Shown: in pieces, positions 34,772 through 46,899 of the stretch
Layout of the letters: each line of letters starts with the position of its first letter
Numbering within the stretch: position 1 is the first letter of the stretch
From: Paguma larvata
Lineage: Eukaryota > Chordata > Mammalia > Carnivora > Viverridae
Assembly (NCBI GenBank): GCA_030068075.1
Contig: CM057839.1
Coordinates: 46,962,960-47,026,959, forward strand
Reading direction: 5' to 3'
DNA length: 64,000 nt
Program-made: the position numbers and the translations under genes
Notes under the pieces: generated by a model
Told to the model about the DNA's origin: nothing
Database searches by the model: none
The model's input: only the letters and a program-made list of their open reading frames with translations

Positions 34772-34856
34772 TTAAACAATACACTTAATACAGTGGTATT
34801 GTTAGAATCTTGAGGAAAGTGTTAAGTCATCCTAGATGAAAGTTTCATATAGTTAA
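34630..34856. repeat. Perfect inverted repeat, 104-bp arms, 19-base loop
   Basis: Left arm 34630-34733 is the exact reverse complement of right arm 34753-34856, with no mismatch by base-by-base reading; the loop is 34734-34752. The outermost match is t34630/a34856, and pairing stops at 34629/34857. The arms hold unique sequence, not a SINE or L1. Transcribed from either strand it would fold into a long perfect hairpin. The 17-base flank 34613-34629 recurs at 34731-34747 with one difference. Confidence 0.98.
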
Positions 34857-34869
34857 AATTGTTCTTGCA

Positions 34870-36980
34870 ACTCTCTAATTAACATTTAGGAGGTCATAAT
34901 TAAAAATTCTAGCTATTTCATAATGGCCTTTTTATCCCTCTCTGCTTTCGAAAATACTGGTTTCACTGGAAAAAACAACATATAAAGTAGGTGATTTTTA
35001 TTGGGGTTCCATTTATTTTAATTAAAAATACATATTCTGTAAGTATTGGACTCATAAAGGATAGGGAGACACACTCAAGAGAGTCACGAGGGAACTGACA
35101 TTGAGAGAGAAACAATTTTCTGTCTGGTTTTAAATGCGCACTTGGGAAAATACTCTTCAGCACTATGCTCTCTTTATGGATTAATGGTAAGTCCCCTCCT
35201 TCCCTCTCTCTGCCTTTTTCTTTCTCCTAATTACTTACAGCTAAGTTCCATTTCATTAAATAAATTTCTGAGGTCATTTCACCTCTAATTCTTGATTTAG
35301 CTACTTTTGACAGTATACCAGAAGATGCTAGAAAAGAGACTTAAACTTTGGAATTTAACTTACAGACACAAACTTTTTTTTTTCTTAGACATTTCCACCA
35401 CATGTTTAGACCTAGCCCTTCTAAGACAAGTCTTGCAATCTATTATGAACCTTTCTTTCTTTTTTTCTTCATTTCTTAGCTTAAAACCAAATAGTCTTAT
35501 TACTAGCATTTGCTTCTGGGCAGGTAAGATGAGTAGGAATGAGTTTAACTGAATCAGATTTCCCATGAAGTGTCCTTGATTAATAATTCTCCCAAAACTT
35601 GTCTATAAACTCTAAACTTGTATGTAAAATTCCAATTTTTCTACCTAGCAGAATAGACCACACACTTTTTTTTTTTCCTTTTTGTCTACTTCTGTACATA
35701 TTTGAAATTCAACTCAGGTGTATGTTTAATGATGTATCTAACACCTTACTGTATTCCAAAAAATTATAAAAAATTCTGCTTAGCCTCTAGCCCATCCTCT
35801 TAACCTTCACATCATTATAAATTTGTCACATGTACTCTTTTGCTGTCATAGTAAAAGAAATATAAGAGGGGAAACACAAATATGTATGAGCAGTCGGCTA
35901 CCTGAACTTGGAAACTGAATATAATTTTGAAGTATTTCTTATTATATGAGTTTATATTATATGGAAATAAAATCTGGGCCAGTAACTTTATCTAGTATTA
36001 AATTTGACCCTAAAACTCTGCTTAATCTCTTACAAAAGGAAGTAAAAGAGCTGGGAGTTTTATCTTAACCTCTCCAACTGAACAGGAGAGTACAGAGCAC
36101 AGCCCTTTGCTTTGATGTATAAGGAAAATGTGTTCTCCGGGTCTCCTTGCAGGATCAAGCTGAGTCTGGGACTGAACTTGAAATTACAGGCTTGCTTTCC
36201 AATCCTTTCCTATTCAATTTTCCCCTGTCCCCAACTGGTTTCTCCTGCGAACACTTCCTTAATGTATCACTTGTACCTTCATCTCTGGTTTGGCATTTCC
36301 TCTGGGAAAAACTAGCCTAAGACATTTGATGCTGGAAATGGTCCCAAGAAGCAAGCTTTAAGACAGTAATAGGATCACCTGCCATCCAGATGTTAATGAG
36401 GACTCATCCCTGGTGTTAGGTGAAGTGATGAAAAACCTGGGATGCATCCAATTTTAATCATAAAATAGCATGTAACACATAATCTGAAATACCTGTCAGT
36501 TTGGATTTTTTTCCTAGCAGAATGGGTAGGTATTTGCCTTGTATCTGGTGACTAAAAGCTCGCTGCTCAGATCCTTCCCAGAATAAAGGGAAGTGTAGTC
36601 TAAAGCCTAATAATGTTTTCCAGTACAGAACACAGAAAGTGGTCATAATGTCTCATTGGCAGAATACCAACTTTAGAGAGTATGAGATCATACCTCCACT
36701 GAGAACTTTATTCTTTTTTTCCTGACTTCTTTGCTTATGACACTTCAGTGTCCTGGAACACATCAACAATCACCCTTTTCTGACTGCAAAAATCTGTAAG
36801 AACCTCCATCAATGTCACAGAGACAGTGAATCTCTTTAATCTTCCCTTTCACACGAGAGCTCCCATTGTTCTTAAGTCATACAGTCTTGTTGCAAGCTCA
36901 TACTATAAAGTGCCAAATCATTTGCATTATTAGAGTCTGAATTAACAAGACACTACCTAATTCTCCAGTCTCATCTCAAG
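34870..36980. other. Unclassified sequence
   Basis: No gene or recognised repeat. Overlapping opposite-strand frames at 35307-35566 lie in low-complexity T/A-rich DNA. Confidence 0.45.
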
Positions 36981-36984
36981 CCAG

Positions 36985-37325
36985 TCCTCTTGTTTATATG
37001 TCCCAACTTCACTGGCCTGCTTTCAGTTCATTTAGTTCCTCTAACCAGTTTTTCCTCAAGATCTCTGTTCGTGTTCCTTCATCACAGAATTAATGGTGGC
37101 ACCTCCTTCAGGTCTCTTAGAAGTCCTTCATGGTTCTTCAAAATAGTTAATCCAGTTATACAGTCTTGTATTAGGCTCTACTTTCATTCTTCCAAGTATA
37201 CCAGGACTATGATTCAATAATTTTTGCACTTGTGATAAATACTGTTGTAATCTGATTAATCCAGTTCTTGTGCTATTACATATGGTTAATAAACATTTAT
37301 GGAATAAATGAGTGAATGAATAAAT
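36985..37325 (+). mobile_element. L2 3' end
   Basis: 'ggcacctccttcaggtctc' followed by 'ttgcacttgtgataaatac' and the terminal 'aataaacatttatggaata' / 'gaatgaataaat' repeat match the L2 tail. Confidence 0.65.
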
Positions 37326-38890
37326 ACTTCATCCTATTTAACATATGCTGTTTTGTTGCAATTAGAACTGAAATGTATCTACATATAGTATGAAGTTGAA
37401 GCATTTCAATCCTAGAGTATGAATCTTTTTAAGAAAAAGTATTTTGCTCTTCAAAGTACTTCAGTAGAGTTGAGCACTTTTGGAACCAAAATATGCATAA
37501 TACTTATTTAAAGAGAGTTATGTTGTATATGATATGGGGTGGAGAGGCCTTGGTCTAGTGGTAGGGGTAGAAGCCTCACTGAAGCAGGTGGAGGAAAACA
37601 TGAGAAGTCAAGGGGGGATAAAGGGCATTAGCTCAGAAAATATGTGAAATCATGAGATACTGTGTGTGTGTGTGTGTGTGTGTACATATATGGAGGGTAT
37701 TCGTTTTTGGATGGGAAAGATGTGAGTGTGGTTAATGTCATGAAACTATCAGTAGGGAACATGGAGCCAGGTAGGATAGCCAAAATAATGACACATGTCC
37801 AAGGGAAAGAGGAAAAAAATCGGGATCCATTTTATTATGGAAGGATTAACCTTAGTTTGTGAGAAGTCTCTTCACTATAATAGCAGGAAAAAGAAGTGCA
37901 TAAGTAGGGTTGCAAGTTTAGTGACAAAATACTGAGGCGTTTCCCTTTTGATAAGACATAGAACAGAGGTAGTGAAGTAAGGTTGGATGATGGTGGAGAA
38001 ATATTAAAATCTTTGCTACATTAAAAGCATGGACTATCAATAGGTATATAGAATTTTGGAGCAACATTGTTGGCTAAATTAACAGACCAAAATTTCTAAT
38101 GCTCTCAATCTTTAGTAATAAACATTTGTTTCTAAATAGTGTTTGGGAGCTCAAAGATAAATTTTGTTGAAATAGGATAAGAAATCTGATATTGACAACA
38201 GAGGTAACCTATGTAAATGGGATGAAAAAGGAAGCAAAGAATTGAATGTTTTAGAATAAGTAGAGCTAACCATAGACTACACAAGTGTTTTGTGTTAGAG
38301 TTTTAATTCATTCACTAATGGTATCCCAAAGTAAGTTTAGTTCTTGGAGTGGCATTTGTTGTGATTCCTTAAAGGGATGGCTATTGTTTGTATTACTGAC
38401 TAGCTGTACACACAAAAGGAACTACTGTTTTTTACTACAAATCTTTAAAGATAAAAAATAGAAGGGTATCTGGAAGACTATTTCAGTATTCAAATATTTA
38501 TGCAAATAAGAGAGAGAAAAGATGTTTTCATTCCATGTAATTTTATTTATGAAAAGGTTTATGTCTGACTTACTCATGGAGAGTAGGGCAAAAATATATT
38601 GTGGGAAACTTTATTGGTTGCTCATTTCTATTTTACCTGATGCTTTAAATGTGGATACCAGTAGATGAAGTTCTTTCAATCATATTTCCCTCCTGCTGCT
38701 GAAGACTGGAAGGGGTCTGCATGAAGGCAGAGTTACAGGGAATAAAAGAAAATGGGAACAAATTTCTATGGAAATTGTGAATTATCTGGGAAATTCTGAG
38801 TAGTATATTTATTTTTCTGTTTATTCTGTGGGCCAAGATTAGTTGGGTTATTGCATTTGAAAACAATAATAATAAAGACATCTTAATGAG
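37326..38890. other. Unclassified AT-rich DNA
   Basis: No gene. A (TG)11 repeat lies at 37661-37682. No other repeat is recognised. Confidence 0.45.
37661..37682. repeat. (TG)11 microsatellite
   Basis: Eleven TG units followed by 'acatatatgg'. Confidence 0.95.
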
Positions 38891-38894
38891 AGGA

Positions 38895-39105
38895 GTGAAT
38901 ATTTATTAAATACTAATTTTGGTCTAATCATAGTACTAAGAATCTCATGCAGATTATCTCAGTTTAACTGTAGCCTTGGTTGTAGGGAGTGTTTTTATCA
39001 ACATGTAATAGATGAATACAGAAAAAAAATTGAGAACTTAAATAACTTTCCCAATGTCACAGTTAGTAAAATATCAGAGAGGAATTCAAGGGTAGGAAGT
39101 GACCT
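38895..39105 (+). mobile_element. MIR
   Basis: 'catagtactaagaatctca', 'agattatctcagtttaact', 'aacatgtaatagatgaata' and 'ctttcccaatgtcacagtt' follow the MIR order. Diverged. Confidence 0.65.
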
Positions 39106-39224
39106 ATTCTATAGATTACACTCTCTTTTCAGAAGTCCGTAGTGACCACATTTCTGTATTACTCAGACTGACACCTTTGCTATGCCAAGCAAATATCATC
39201 TCTGGCTCCTGTGTGTCAGGGAGA

Positions 39225-39400
39225 AATGGCTCCCTAAGTGTGGTTTTCGGACCAGTAGCAGTGGTGTCACCTGGGAATTTGTTAGGCATTCAAGATCTCA
39301 GGCTACCACCCCAGACTCCCTGAATCCAAAGCTCAAGATTGCTAGTTGGGGCAATCTGACATGATTCTGATATGTACCACAATCTGAGAACTACTGATGT
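39225..39400 (-). mobile_element. MER5A-like hAT-Charlie MITE
   Basis: 'ctaagtgtggttttcggac', 'gtcacctgggaatttgtta', 'ccaccccagactccctgaa' and 'atctgagaactactgatg' are the antisense MER5A pattern, with inverted ends of the 'cagtggttctcaaa' type. Two short frames cross it by chance. Confidence 0.85.
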
Positions 39401-39767
39401 AGAGAGTGTGGTCGCTGTTCCTAAAGTCGCTTGATTTCCTTCACTGATTGTCCATGGTAGGTTTACTCACATTTAAGATCATTGGATTCTGTGCTCAGAC
39501 ATTTTTACTTCTCAAGCAGGAACTTCCCATTCCTGTACCGTCTGAAAATAAGATCAATACTTAAAGTAATCTAATCTCATGTTCACAGAGTCATTTACGA
39601 GTTTTTAAATTTTTATGAACTATGGACAATATTCTTCTCATCTTTTAGTTGGTACTGGTGGTCAAATTTGCCTGGCTTTAGAGAACTTTTTTTGTCATTT
39701 TGATGGAATAAGATGTTAAGCGATAATCTTAAATTTTGGCAATTCCAACATTCTTTTTCTCTTTTCT

Positions 39768-39989
39768 TTCTTTTTTTTTTTTTAAATGTTTTATTTATTC
39801 TTGAGAGACAGAGAGAGACTGAACGTGAGTGGGGGTCGGGCAGAGAGAAAGGGAGATACAGAATCCGAAACAGGCTCCAGGCTCTGAGCTGTCAGCACAG
39901 AGCCCAACATGGGGCTCGAACCCACGGACCGCAAGATCATGACCTGAGCCGAAGTCGGCCGCTTAACCGACTGAGCCACCCAGGTGCCC
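39768..39989 (-). mobile_element. Felid SINE, near-consensus
   Basis: Antisense copy with little visible decay: 'ggctctgagctgtcagcac', 'gatcatgacctgagccgaa', 'cgactgagccacccaggtg'. TSD 'ctcttttct' at 39759-39767 and 39990-39998. It retains CpGs usually lost in old copies and creates a spurious 135-codon frame at 39713-40120. Confidence 0.97.
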
Positions 39990-39999
39990 CTCTTTTCTG

Positions 40000-41454
40000 T
40001 GACACCATAATCATTCCGCCACATTCTTCTGATGCTTCTCATCTGAACTTACTTAATAAGAAGAATCTTCTACAGAATTTATACTTGATTTTCTCTAAAC
40101 AGAATTTATCGGTTGGATGATACTCTAAACTTTGTGAACAACTTAAGCCAATGGCTAATATGGTAAGATTGCTATTTTAAGAGAGTCATAAGAAAGTTTG
40201 AATTCAACCCTGAATATATATTCCCTGTGTCTTTTTCACATTCCTGTGGGTGAGTCAAACTGGGACACTTTCAAGATATATTTAGATTCATCAGTGCTCA
40301 GGATATTTGCATTTTAGAAGACTAATAATTTTAAAGGCTAAAAGTTCAAAGATTATGTCCTCCTTTAGGAAATATTTTTTTCTTGAAAAGTCTGTCTATT
40401 ATTTATAATCAGTTGAAAGAAATTAGTAACAAATACCATCAAAATAGTGTTCTACATTGCAATGCCTCGATTCTTAGATTCTTGTTCTTATGTTACATGT
40501 CCTTTTTTTTCTATCTTTATTATTCCTTTTTTTTTAATTAGGTCACGTTCAGAAATATGAGTCAATGAAAAATGTTTCAAAATAACTTCTTTCTGTCTTG
40601 ATCAAAAATACATCATAATATTTTTATTTGTTTCTACAATAAGCTTTGGTTTGTTTGTAAATATACATACATACAGTATGTAAATATGCATACCGTAAAA
40701 AGACTGCCACATATTTGTCAACAAACTGATAAACACCAAATTTACATGCGTGTTCTCTTAACGCTACATCTCAATGAATTTTACATTGCTCCTATCTGTG
40801 TTACTAGTATTTTATAAACACTTTAAAGCAATCCGGATCTATATAATGAATGACGCCTATATTCTGGTGTCTAAAAAAATGTTTATAAAGATGGATATAA
40901 TATTGCTGGTGGGGAAATCTTTGCTTACTGAGTAAATCACAAACATCGGTAACAGGAGTTTTGGCTTTGATATGCTGGAGAATTCATTCTCAGAGCACTC
41001 TTCATCCTACAAATAACCCTTCAATAAATTATTTCAAATGAGTTGGTATATTCTTCCTTTGTAACATTTGATTGGTTAGATGCAATGTGCAAATTTTGTT
41101 CCTGTTACAATTAGTGCAAAAAAACCTGTGCCGTATGTTATGATCCTCATAATAACATGAGAATTCAGCGAGCGTTTTCACATAACAGGAAAGACCCATT
41201 AGGTGTGAATTAAAACTTTTTATATTGAGCCAACAGCATATTTCAATTAAGTACTGGCCATGTTAGACTGAAAACATTTTGGAAGCACATTCCCAGTGAT
41301 CAGTTCAAGAACCCCCTCTTGTTTGAAGTTAGCATCCTATTAAACACATCTTTTAATACATCAAAACATCTACAGGTTTTGATACTCTTGTATATTATCT
41401 TCATTTCTATAAACAAATGAGTTGATAATACAATTTACTTTTTTTCTGTTCCAG
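40000..41454. other. Unclassified AT-rich DNA
   Basis: No gene or recognised repeat. Confidence 0.45.
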
Positions 41455-41791
41455 TAATACACAGAATTATTGGAATTCTAGGTGTTTCCATTTAAGAGCT
41501 GTTGCAACCAACTGAAATCATTACATGAGATCACAGGAAGACTATTTGGGGTAAAGAACTTTCAGGAAGGGACTTATCTCAGGAACTTGCACATTACAGA
41601 CTTTTAGAGTCTGTCTACAATCAATTCCTTCATCCAGCACCTAACAGTATAAATACTGACCCATGATTTGACATATTCCCTCCTAAGCCATATGCAGAAT
41701 ATACAGATCAATGATGTTTCCATACTCGCACGATTGGAATCGAATTCTACAGGAAAAAAAATCCTCAGATGAATAAAAGAGGAAATTCGTG
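41455..41791 (+). other. Possible non-coding exon (splice-site pair only)
   Basis: Preceded by a good acceptor ('ttctgttccag', AG at 41453-41454) and followed by a donor ('gtaagt' at 41792). All frames have stops, so only a non-coding transcript could use it. Splice-like pairs occur by chance; no further support. Confidence 0.12.
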
Positions 41792-41799
41792 GTAAGTAC

Positions 41800-44540
41800 C
41801 CCAAAACACATATTTTACCTTTTTATTCTTATTCTTCACTTTCAATGGTATAACTCAACCTCATTATCTGTAAAATCTTGAAGAGATACTTATTTCTCAT
41901 GTTCCAGAAAAAATCGCCTAATTGTTATTTACCAGTATTTTCTCTGTGACTCCAAAATACAAAAATCAGATTTCCTGAGACCCCACATATTTCAATATGT
42001 AGTACTTTGCCTCTGTTAATATTTTAAGAAGCATCGTAATGTTTATGTAGTATATTGTATTTAGTGTCAATCCTTCCATTTCTAACCAATATAGTAGTCT
42101 ATATTCTCCCATTTTCTTTATTATTATATAGTTTTCCTCTCAAGTTCTACCTCCAGAGACATATGTTACTTTTTCCTAGGTACATTCTACAATTTGTCTC
42201 AAAGAGAAATTCCTTTTCCCTCAGGTTGGGACACCATAAAAATTTTGACAGATGAGTAACACAGATGACCATGCTGTTACATTCATAGTCTCCTAAACTA
42301 GCATTCCATTCTTTCTCACTTTAAAACCTTATTATATAAAAGAAAAAAATATATAAGGATTGCAATATCACTTTTGAGAGATCATTCCCTTCCATGTTGC
42401 TTTTCTCTTTTGCTTCCCCGCTTTGCACAACAGGCTCATTCTTACTTTGCTGCAAGCTTTTTACACATTATGAGGCAGAGAACTCACATCAAGTGAGGAA
42501 GACAGGTAAATGACAAACTGGAAAAGAAAGCACCAGTGTAGCACTCCAGTTATGTACTCGTTACTTCTTAATAAAATGTCTTTAAGAAAACCGCCATTCC
42601 CCTAGTAACCTGGATAAATGCAACCTTTACTCACCTCCCTGAACCAATTTCATTTTAAAGTGATGATATATCAAAACCATATTTCACTGTAATGAGATCA
42701 CTATGAAGCAAACAGGATTTGAAAAAGTAGGCTACTAAGACCTTCTCTTTACCGTTTCCCCAATCTAAACACAAAAAAATACACATAAAAATGGTGTCAC
42801 TGGATTGTTTCTTACTTCTTCGAGAGTGAAGCCTCCTATGTCAAAAATAAAGAGATTGGGTCTTAGATAAGAAGTTACTCGGTCAAGATGGTCCTTTGGT
42901 GATACTCCAAAGGAACACAATATCCATATAAGTGCTTAGGTTTCGTGTCTTCTTCTCCTTAGATTTGGTCCCCACCTTTCTTTGCTTGCTCTGACGCTGG
43001 AATGCTATTTATTTCCTGTAGGTTAATCATCAAGGCTCCCAGATCAATTAAACAAGCAGAGTCACTGTAGAACAAGGGAGTGGGGGGAGGGAGAAGGGAG
43101 CAGCTTACTTATTTCACTCTTTCTCTTCCTCTCTGTCCTGGGCACAACCTCAAGTAATAAAATGAATCTTCTGCCAGTCCTCCTCACCCCTGCTAAATAA
43201 CACGCTTCCTCTGGCCTAGAATATGTTTTTTTTTTTCTTCCCAGTGCTATTTTCTAGGCTGGTTCATCATATCCAGTTTGATTTTTCAGCTCCTTCATCA
43301 ATTAGGTAACTAATCCCCTGCATGAAGTTCTGTATGCATAAATTCTTAAGTGTACTTCCAAATTTTGCTTGTTCCCTGACTGATACACTGCTTATAAAAT
43401 AAAGGGTTATAAGGAAGATCCTATTATATACCATAAAGCATCCAGCCAATAAACATTTTTCCAATAAAACCTCAAAATTTCAGGGTTACAATAAATCTTA
43501 ACATTCATATATTATCTGACTATCATCCTGAATCTGGTTCCTAGAAATCTTTTTATTTCCAGATTTGTTAGATCTAATCATGCATCTGGATATTAACTAT
43601 TTTATTATTATTATTATTACATAGTTTTACAAATTCTTTCTTCACGTCATGTTGAATATGACCTATTTGGATTACATCCATTATGCTTTCAGGTCAGGGA
43701 CTGTGAGTTTAAAGAGTCTACATACTGCATTATATCATCTTATTTATTCATTCAAAACTGTTACTTCAGAGCTTTTGTTAAAACAACTAAATGAAATGGA
43801 GAATGTTAAATCGTCTGTTTATTAGAAATATCAATTCTCTCCCCCCTTTCTTTTTCTATCTCCATTCTCCCATTTTACAGCTTCTTGTATATTTGAAGAA
43901 TATCTCTCAAGTCTTTCTTATTCAGTTCAAGAATCCCAGACTATTCAAATATTCCTTGTAGTGTGTATAATCTTTTTTCTTTCTGACTATCATTCACTGA
44001 TGTCTTATGTAATATTTCCAGTTTGTTGCACTAATTCTTAAATTAGATGTTTCTACATCTAGAACTAAGATAATTCTATGAATGACCAGAATGCCACAAA
44101 GCAAGATGTATTTATCAATTCATTAATTTACATAAATGAAGAAAATATATAGGAGTATATGAGAGATAATAATAAAAGAAACTGCTGTTGTTATCAAGTC
44201 TAAGACCTCAATGATCCTTAGATATACTCTGATTTTAGGTGTACTAAAAGGTGTAAAAAATGACCAATATCATTTTAAGATACCATCAAGTTCAAGATTC
44301 ATCCTGAGTTCAGAAATGGAAAAATGCGAAACATGGCTAATTGTGTCATGACACATGTGTTCCATATTCCAGAACATAAATTCAGGTTAAAAAAGTGTGC
44401 TTTAGATTTAGCAAATCTGTTCTGCTAGTATAGTTCAAGTGGCATGGCAAAATTTTACCTACTTATTTCATATTTTGGCATTATTACAAATAATCTTTCT
44501 AAAATTTATATTTCTTGATACCTGTTAAAGGTTTAGAGAA
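41800..44540. other. Unclassified sequence
   Basis: No gene or confidently recognised repeat. A TTA run lies near 43605-43620. 'aggtcagggactgtgagtt' at 43691 may be an L2 scrap. Confidence 0.4.
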
Positions 44541-44549
44541 ATGTCAGTC

Positions 44550-46200
44550 ATATCTTGCTCATTCTCCTGGATAGCATGATGCCATCAATAAAATGGATCA
44601 ATGTTTTGATCTGTGGAATGATGTAATGGTCTCAATATCTTTTGACTATATTATGGCCAAAGTTAGAGAAATAACATAGCGTCGAACAACATTATAAATA
44701 CTTATGACTTTTCTAGTGAGCACAAACTCTATCTAAACATTTTTTTCCTGATAAGAACGGAAAATAATTCATTCATTAAATCTATAACTACACAACATGT
44801 ACCTGAAGCCTTACCCTCTAGTAATGCAAACACATGAGGCAAAGCAGCAGCAATCATGGATACTAATTGCTCAAGCCTGTTGTAACACACAGTCATTCTC
44901 TATCTGGTTCTAGCAGGGACCAGATTAACAATTTAAGCAGGTGATGATATGAACCACCACCAGTCTTCTTTTTCTGATTGCACGTATCAAAGAACACTCT
45001 CATCATCTGTTAATTTGGCCTCTACGAATCTCATGCTCTATTCGCAATCTCTACACAACTAAAGTCGGTCACATTCCCTTGGTTGGCCTTCCATCCTTCC
45101 CGTTGCCTCTGTAATTGTGCATGCTCACTACCTTGCCTCTATTACTCTGGAATCTCCTCATCCCCAAGGCTATCATGAAACTAACTTTACTACTACATCA
45201 GATATAAGCCCTGACCTGAAAGAGAAGAGCCACCACTAAACTTCTTAGCAATGCCAGAGCCCCATTCACCAGCACACTTCTAATGGCTTCCTTGACTAAG
45301 CACCTTCAAATCTAAGAGGTCATCTGTGGGGTCCTGATAGTATATTCTAGATCATTCTTTCAGCTCGTCTAGCGTGAAAACTCTTTCCCCTGTCATCAGG
45401 ACTCAAACACACTATGCTTAGAATTAATCCTAGTCATCAGACTGGTGTCCAAGAGAGGAGGCATTTGTTACCTTGAAAATAGTGGTCTCTGAAGTATCTT
45501 TCCTCATGAACCAAGTTCTAGTTCCTAATAAGGAAGAAGGTCCAAGGACACCTGCATATGCAAGATCTTTGTGGGAACCAACCCAGATGTCTCCATTCCA
45601 TAATTCAGAGATTTTCTAGTTAAAACTTTGATCTTAGTACAATAAATCTGCCTTGACTAGACACTTAACCTCTCTGGAACTAAGACTCTATTGGTCTATA
45701 GTGGCAAGAGTGCAATATATCCAAGAGAGTCTGCTCTTAGCCTGTCTGCTTTTCCACCACAAGTTATAAACACCTTTTAGTAATCTACCAAAAAAGAAAA
45801 AACAAAAAACACTGGTTCTCAAATTTAACCTTTAACTCCGTTTATTGTCCTCAAAGTCTTATCACTTTCTACAGGTGTCCATACAACTTAGTAGTAACCA
45901 GCCAACTTGGCTGATCTTGTGCGTTGTTAATCCCATGTATCTGTAATGCCTGAATAATTACACTGGCCATCAGGATGTTTTGCCAGATTATCACTGGTGA
46001 AATATTCACTCACTGTGTCTTACATTCCTAGTGAGTTCTTCTTTGCAGTGCAGTGCAGTGGGTGATCTAGTCATTAAGGTCTATTTCACTGCCTGTTTTT
46101 ATTGACTACTCCTAGTTAACCAACTCTGTCAATTCTAGTCATCTGAGAAACACTGTGATGAAATATGATGTTTAAGAAATTATTGGGAGAGGGACGCTTA
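44550..46200 (-). pseudogene. ERVL-type endogenous retrovirus pol remnant
   Basis: Read on the minus strand, 44560-44660 matches the reverse-transcriptase core of class III (ERVL) elements. An in-frame stretch shows Ile-Asp-Gly-Ile-Met where the family has paired catalytic aspartates, so the second aspartate is lost (codons at 44581-44586). Frames are broken by stops. The rest of the interval has retrovirus-like text, but I could not assign domains to it, and no flanking LTR pair was found. An old, non-functional genomic fossil. Confidence 0.5.
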
Positions 46201-46690
46201 ATATTATTAAGAGTCTTAAGACTGTGATGCAAGTGTCACAAATGGTAACAGAAAATTAGAAGAAAAGAGATTGTGTAGTAAAGTTTAGACTGCCATTTAG
46301 CTCTGAGAAATCTTGGCCAAGCTCATAGTAAGTCCTGGTAGAAATACAGGTTATTAGTACAGTATTAGAGGGAAGAGCCTTGGTCTACTACCATCATCAT
46401 CACAATTATTGTCTGAAGGGTTCTCTGGACAGAGTGGTCCCATGGGGAATGCTGTGGTGGATATGAAGGTGCATCAGGCAGACTTGCATGGTCACTGATG
46501 CCCTCTGAAGCATGATCTCTCTGCTAGGTAATATGAGTAGAACTCTTCTACGGCGGCCATCTGTACCAAGGAAGAGTGGGTGCGAGATACATCTACGGAC
46601 AGGCAATAGGAGGGGCCTACTCTTTGTGTACACAATTAAAAAAAATTATATACTGAACATCAGTCTGTTTTTATTATCTATGTGTATCAA
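46201..46690. other. Unclassified sequence
   Basis: Slightly more CpG-rich around 46545-46605. No gene or repeat recognised; opposite-strand short frames overlap. Confidence 0.35.
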
Positions 46691-46695
46691 TAAGT

Positions 46696-46899
46696 ATTTT
46701 TTTTAACATTTATTCATTTTTGAGAGACAGAGAGTGAATGGGGGAGGGGCAGAGAGAGAGGGAGACACAGAATCTGACGCAGGCACCAGGCTTCTAGCTG
46801 TCAGCACAGAGTCCAACGTGGGACTCCAATCCATGAACCGCAAGATCATGACCTGAGCCGAAGGCAGACACTTAACAGACTGAGCCACCCAGGTGCCCC
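46696..46899 (-). mobile_element. Felid SINE, well preserved
   Basis: Antisense copy: 'aacatttattcatttttga', GA tract, 'ccgcaagatcatgacctga', 'gagccacccaggtgcccc'. Probable TSD built on 'tatctat..caataa' on both sides. Confidence 0.95.

Noticed and set aside
34630..34856. The inverted repeat as a canonical microRNA precursor
   Set aside because: The stem is about 104 bp and perfectly paired, much longer and more regular than a pre-miRNA hairpin; an endo-siRNA source would fit better but is unproven.
39713..40120. 135-codon frame, and many similar 60-90-codon frames beginning MAQ/MIS with 'AQVMIS'-like text
   Set aside because: These are felid SINEs read in the same frame; the recurring peptide is the translated SINE body.
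45640..45720. MIR-like text 'acacttaacctctctggaac'
   Set aside because: Too short, lacks the rest of the MIR core and overlaps the probable ERVL remnant.
46540..46605. CpG-bearing segment with a 'gcggccatct' motif as a possible YY1-type regulatory site
   Set aside because: A single short motif in otherwise unremarkable DNA; too common by chance to call.
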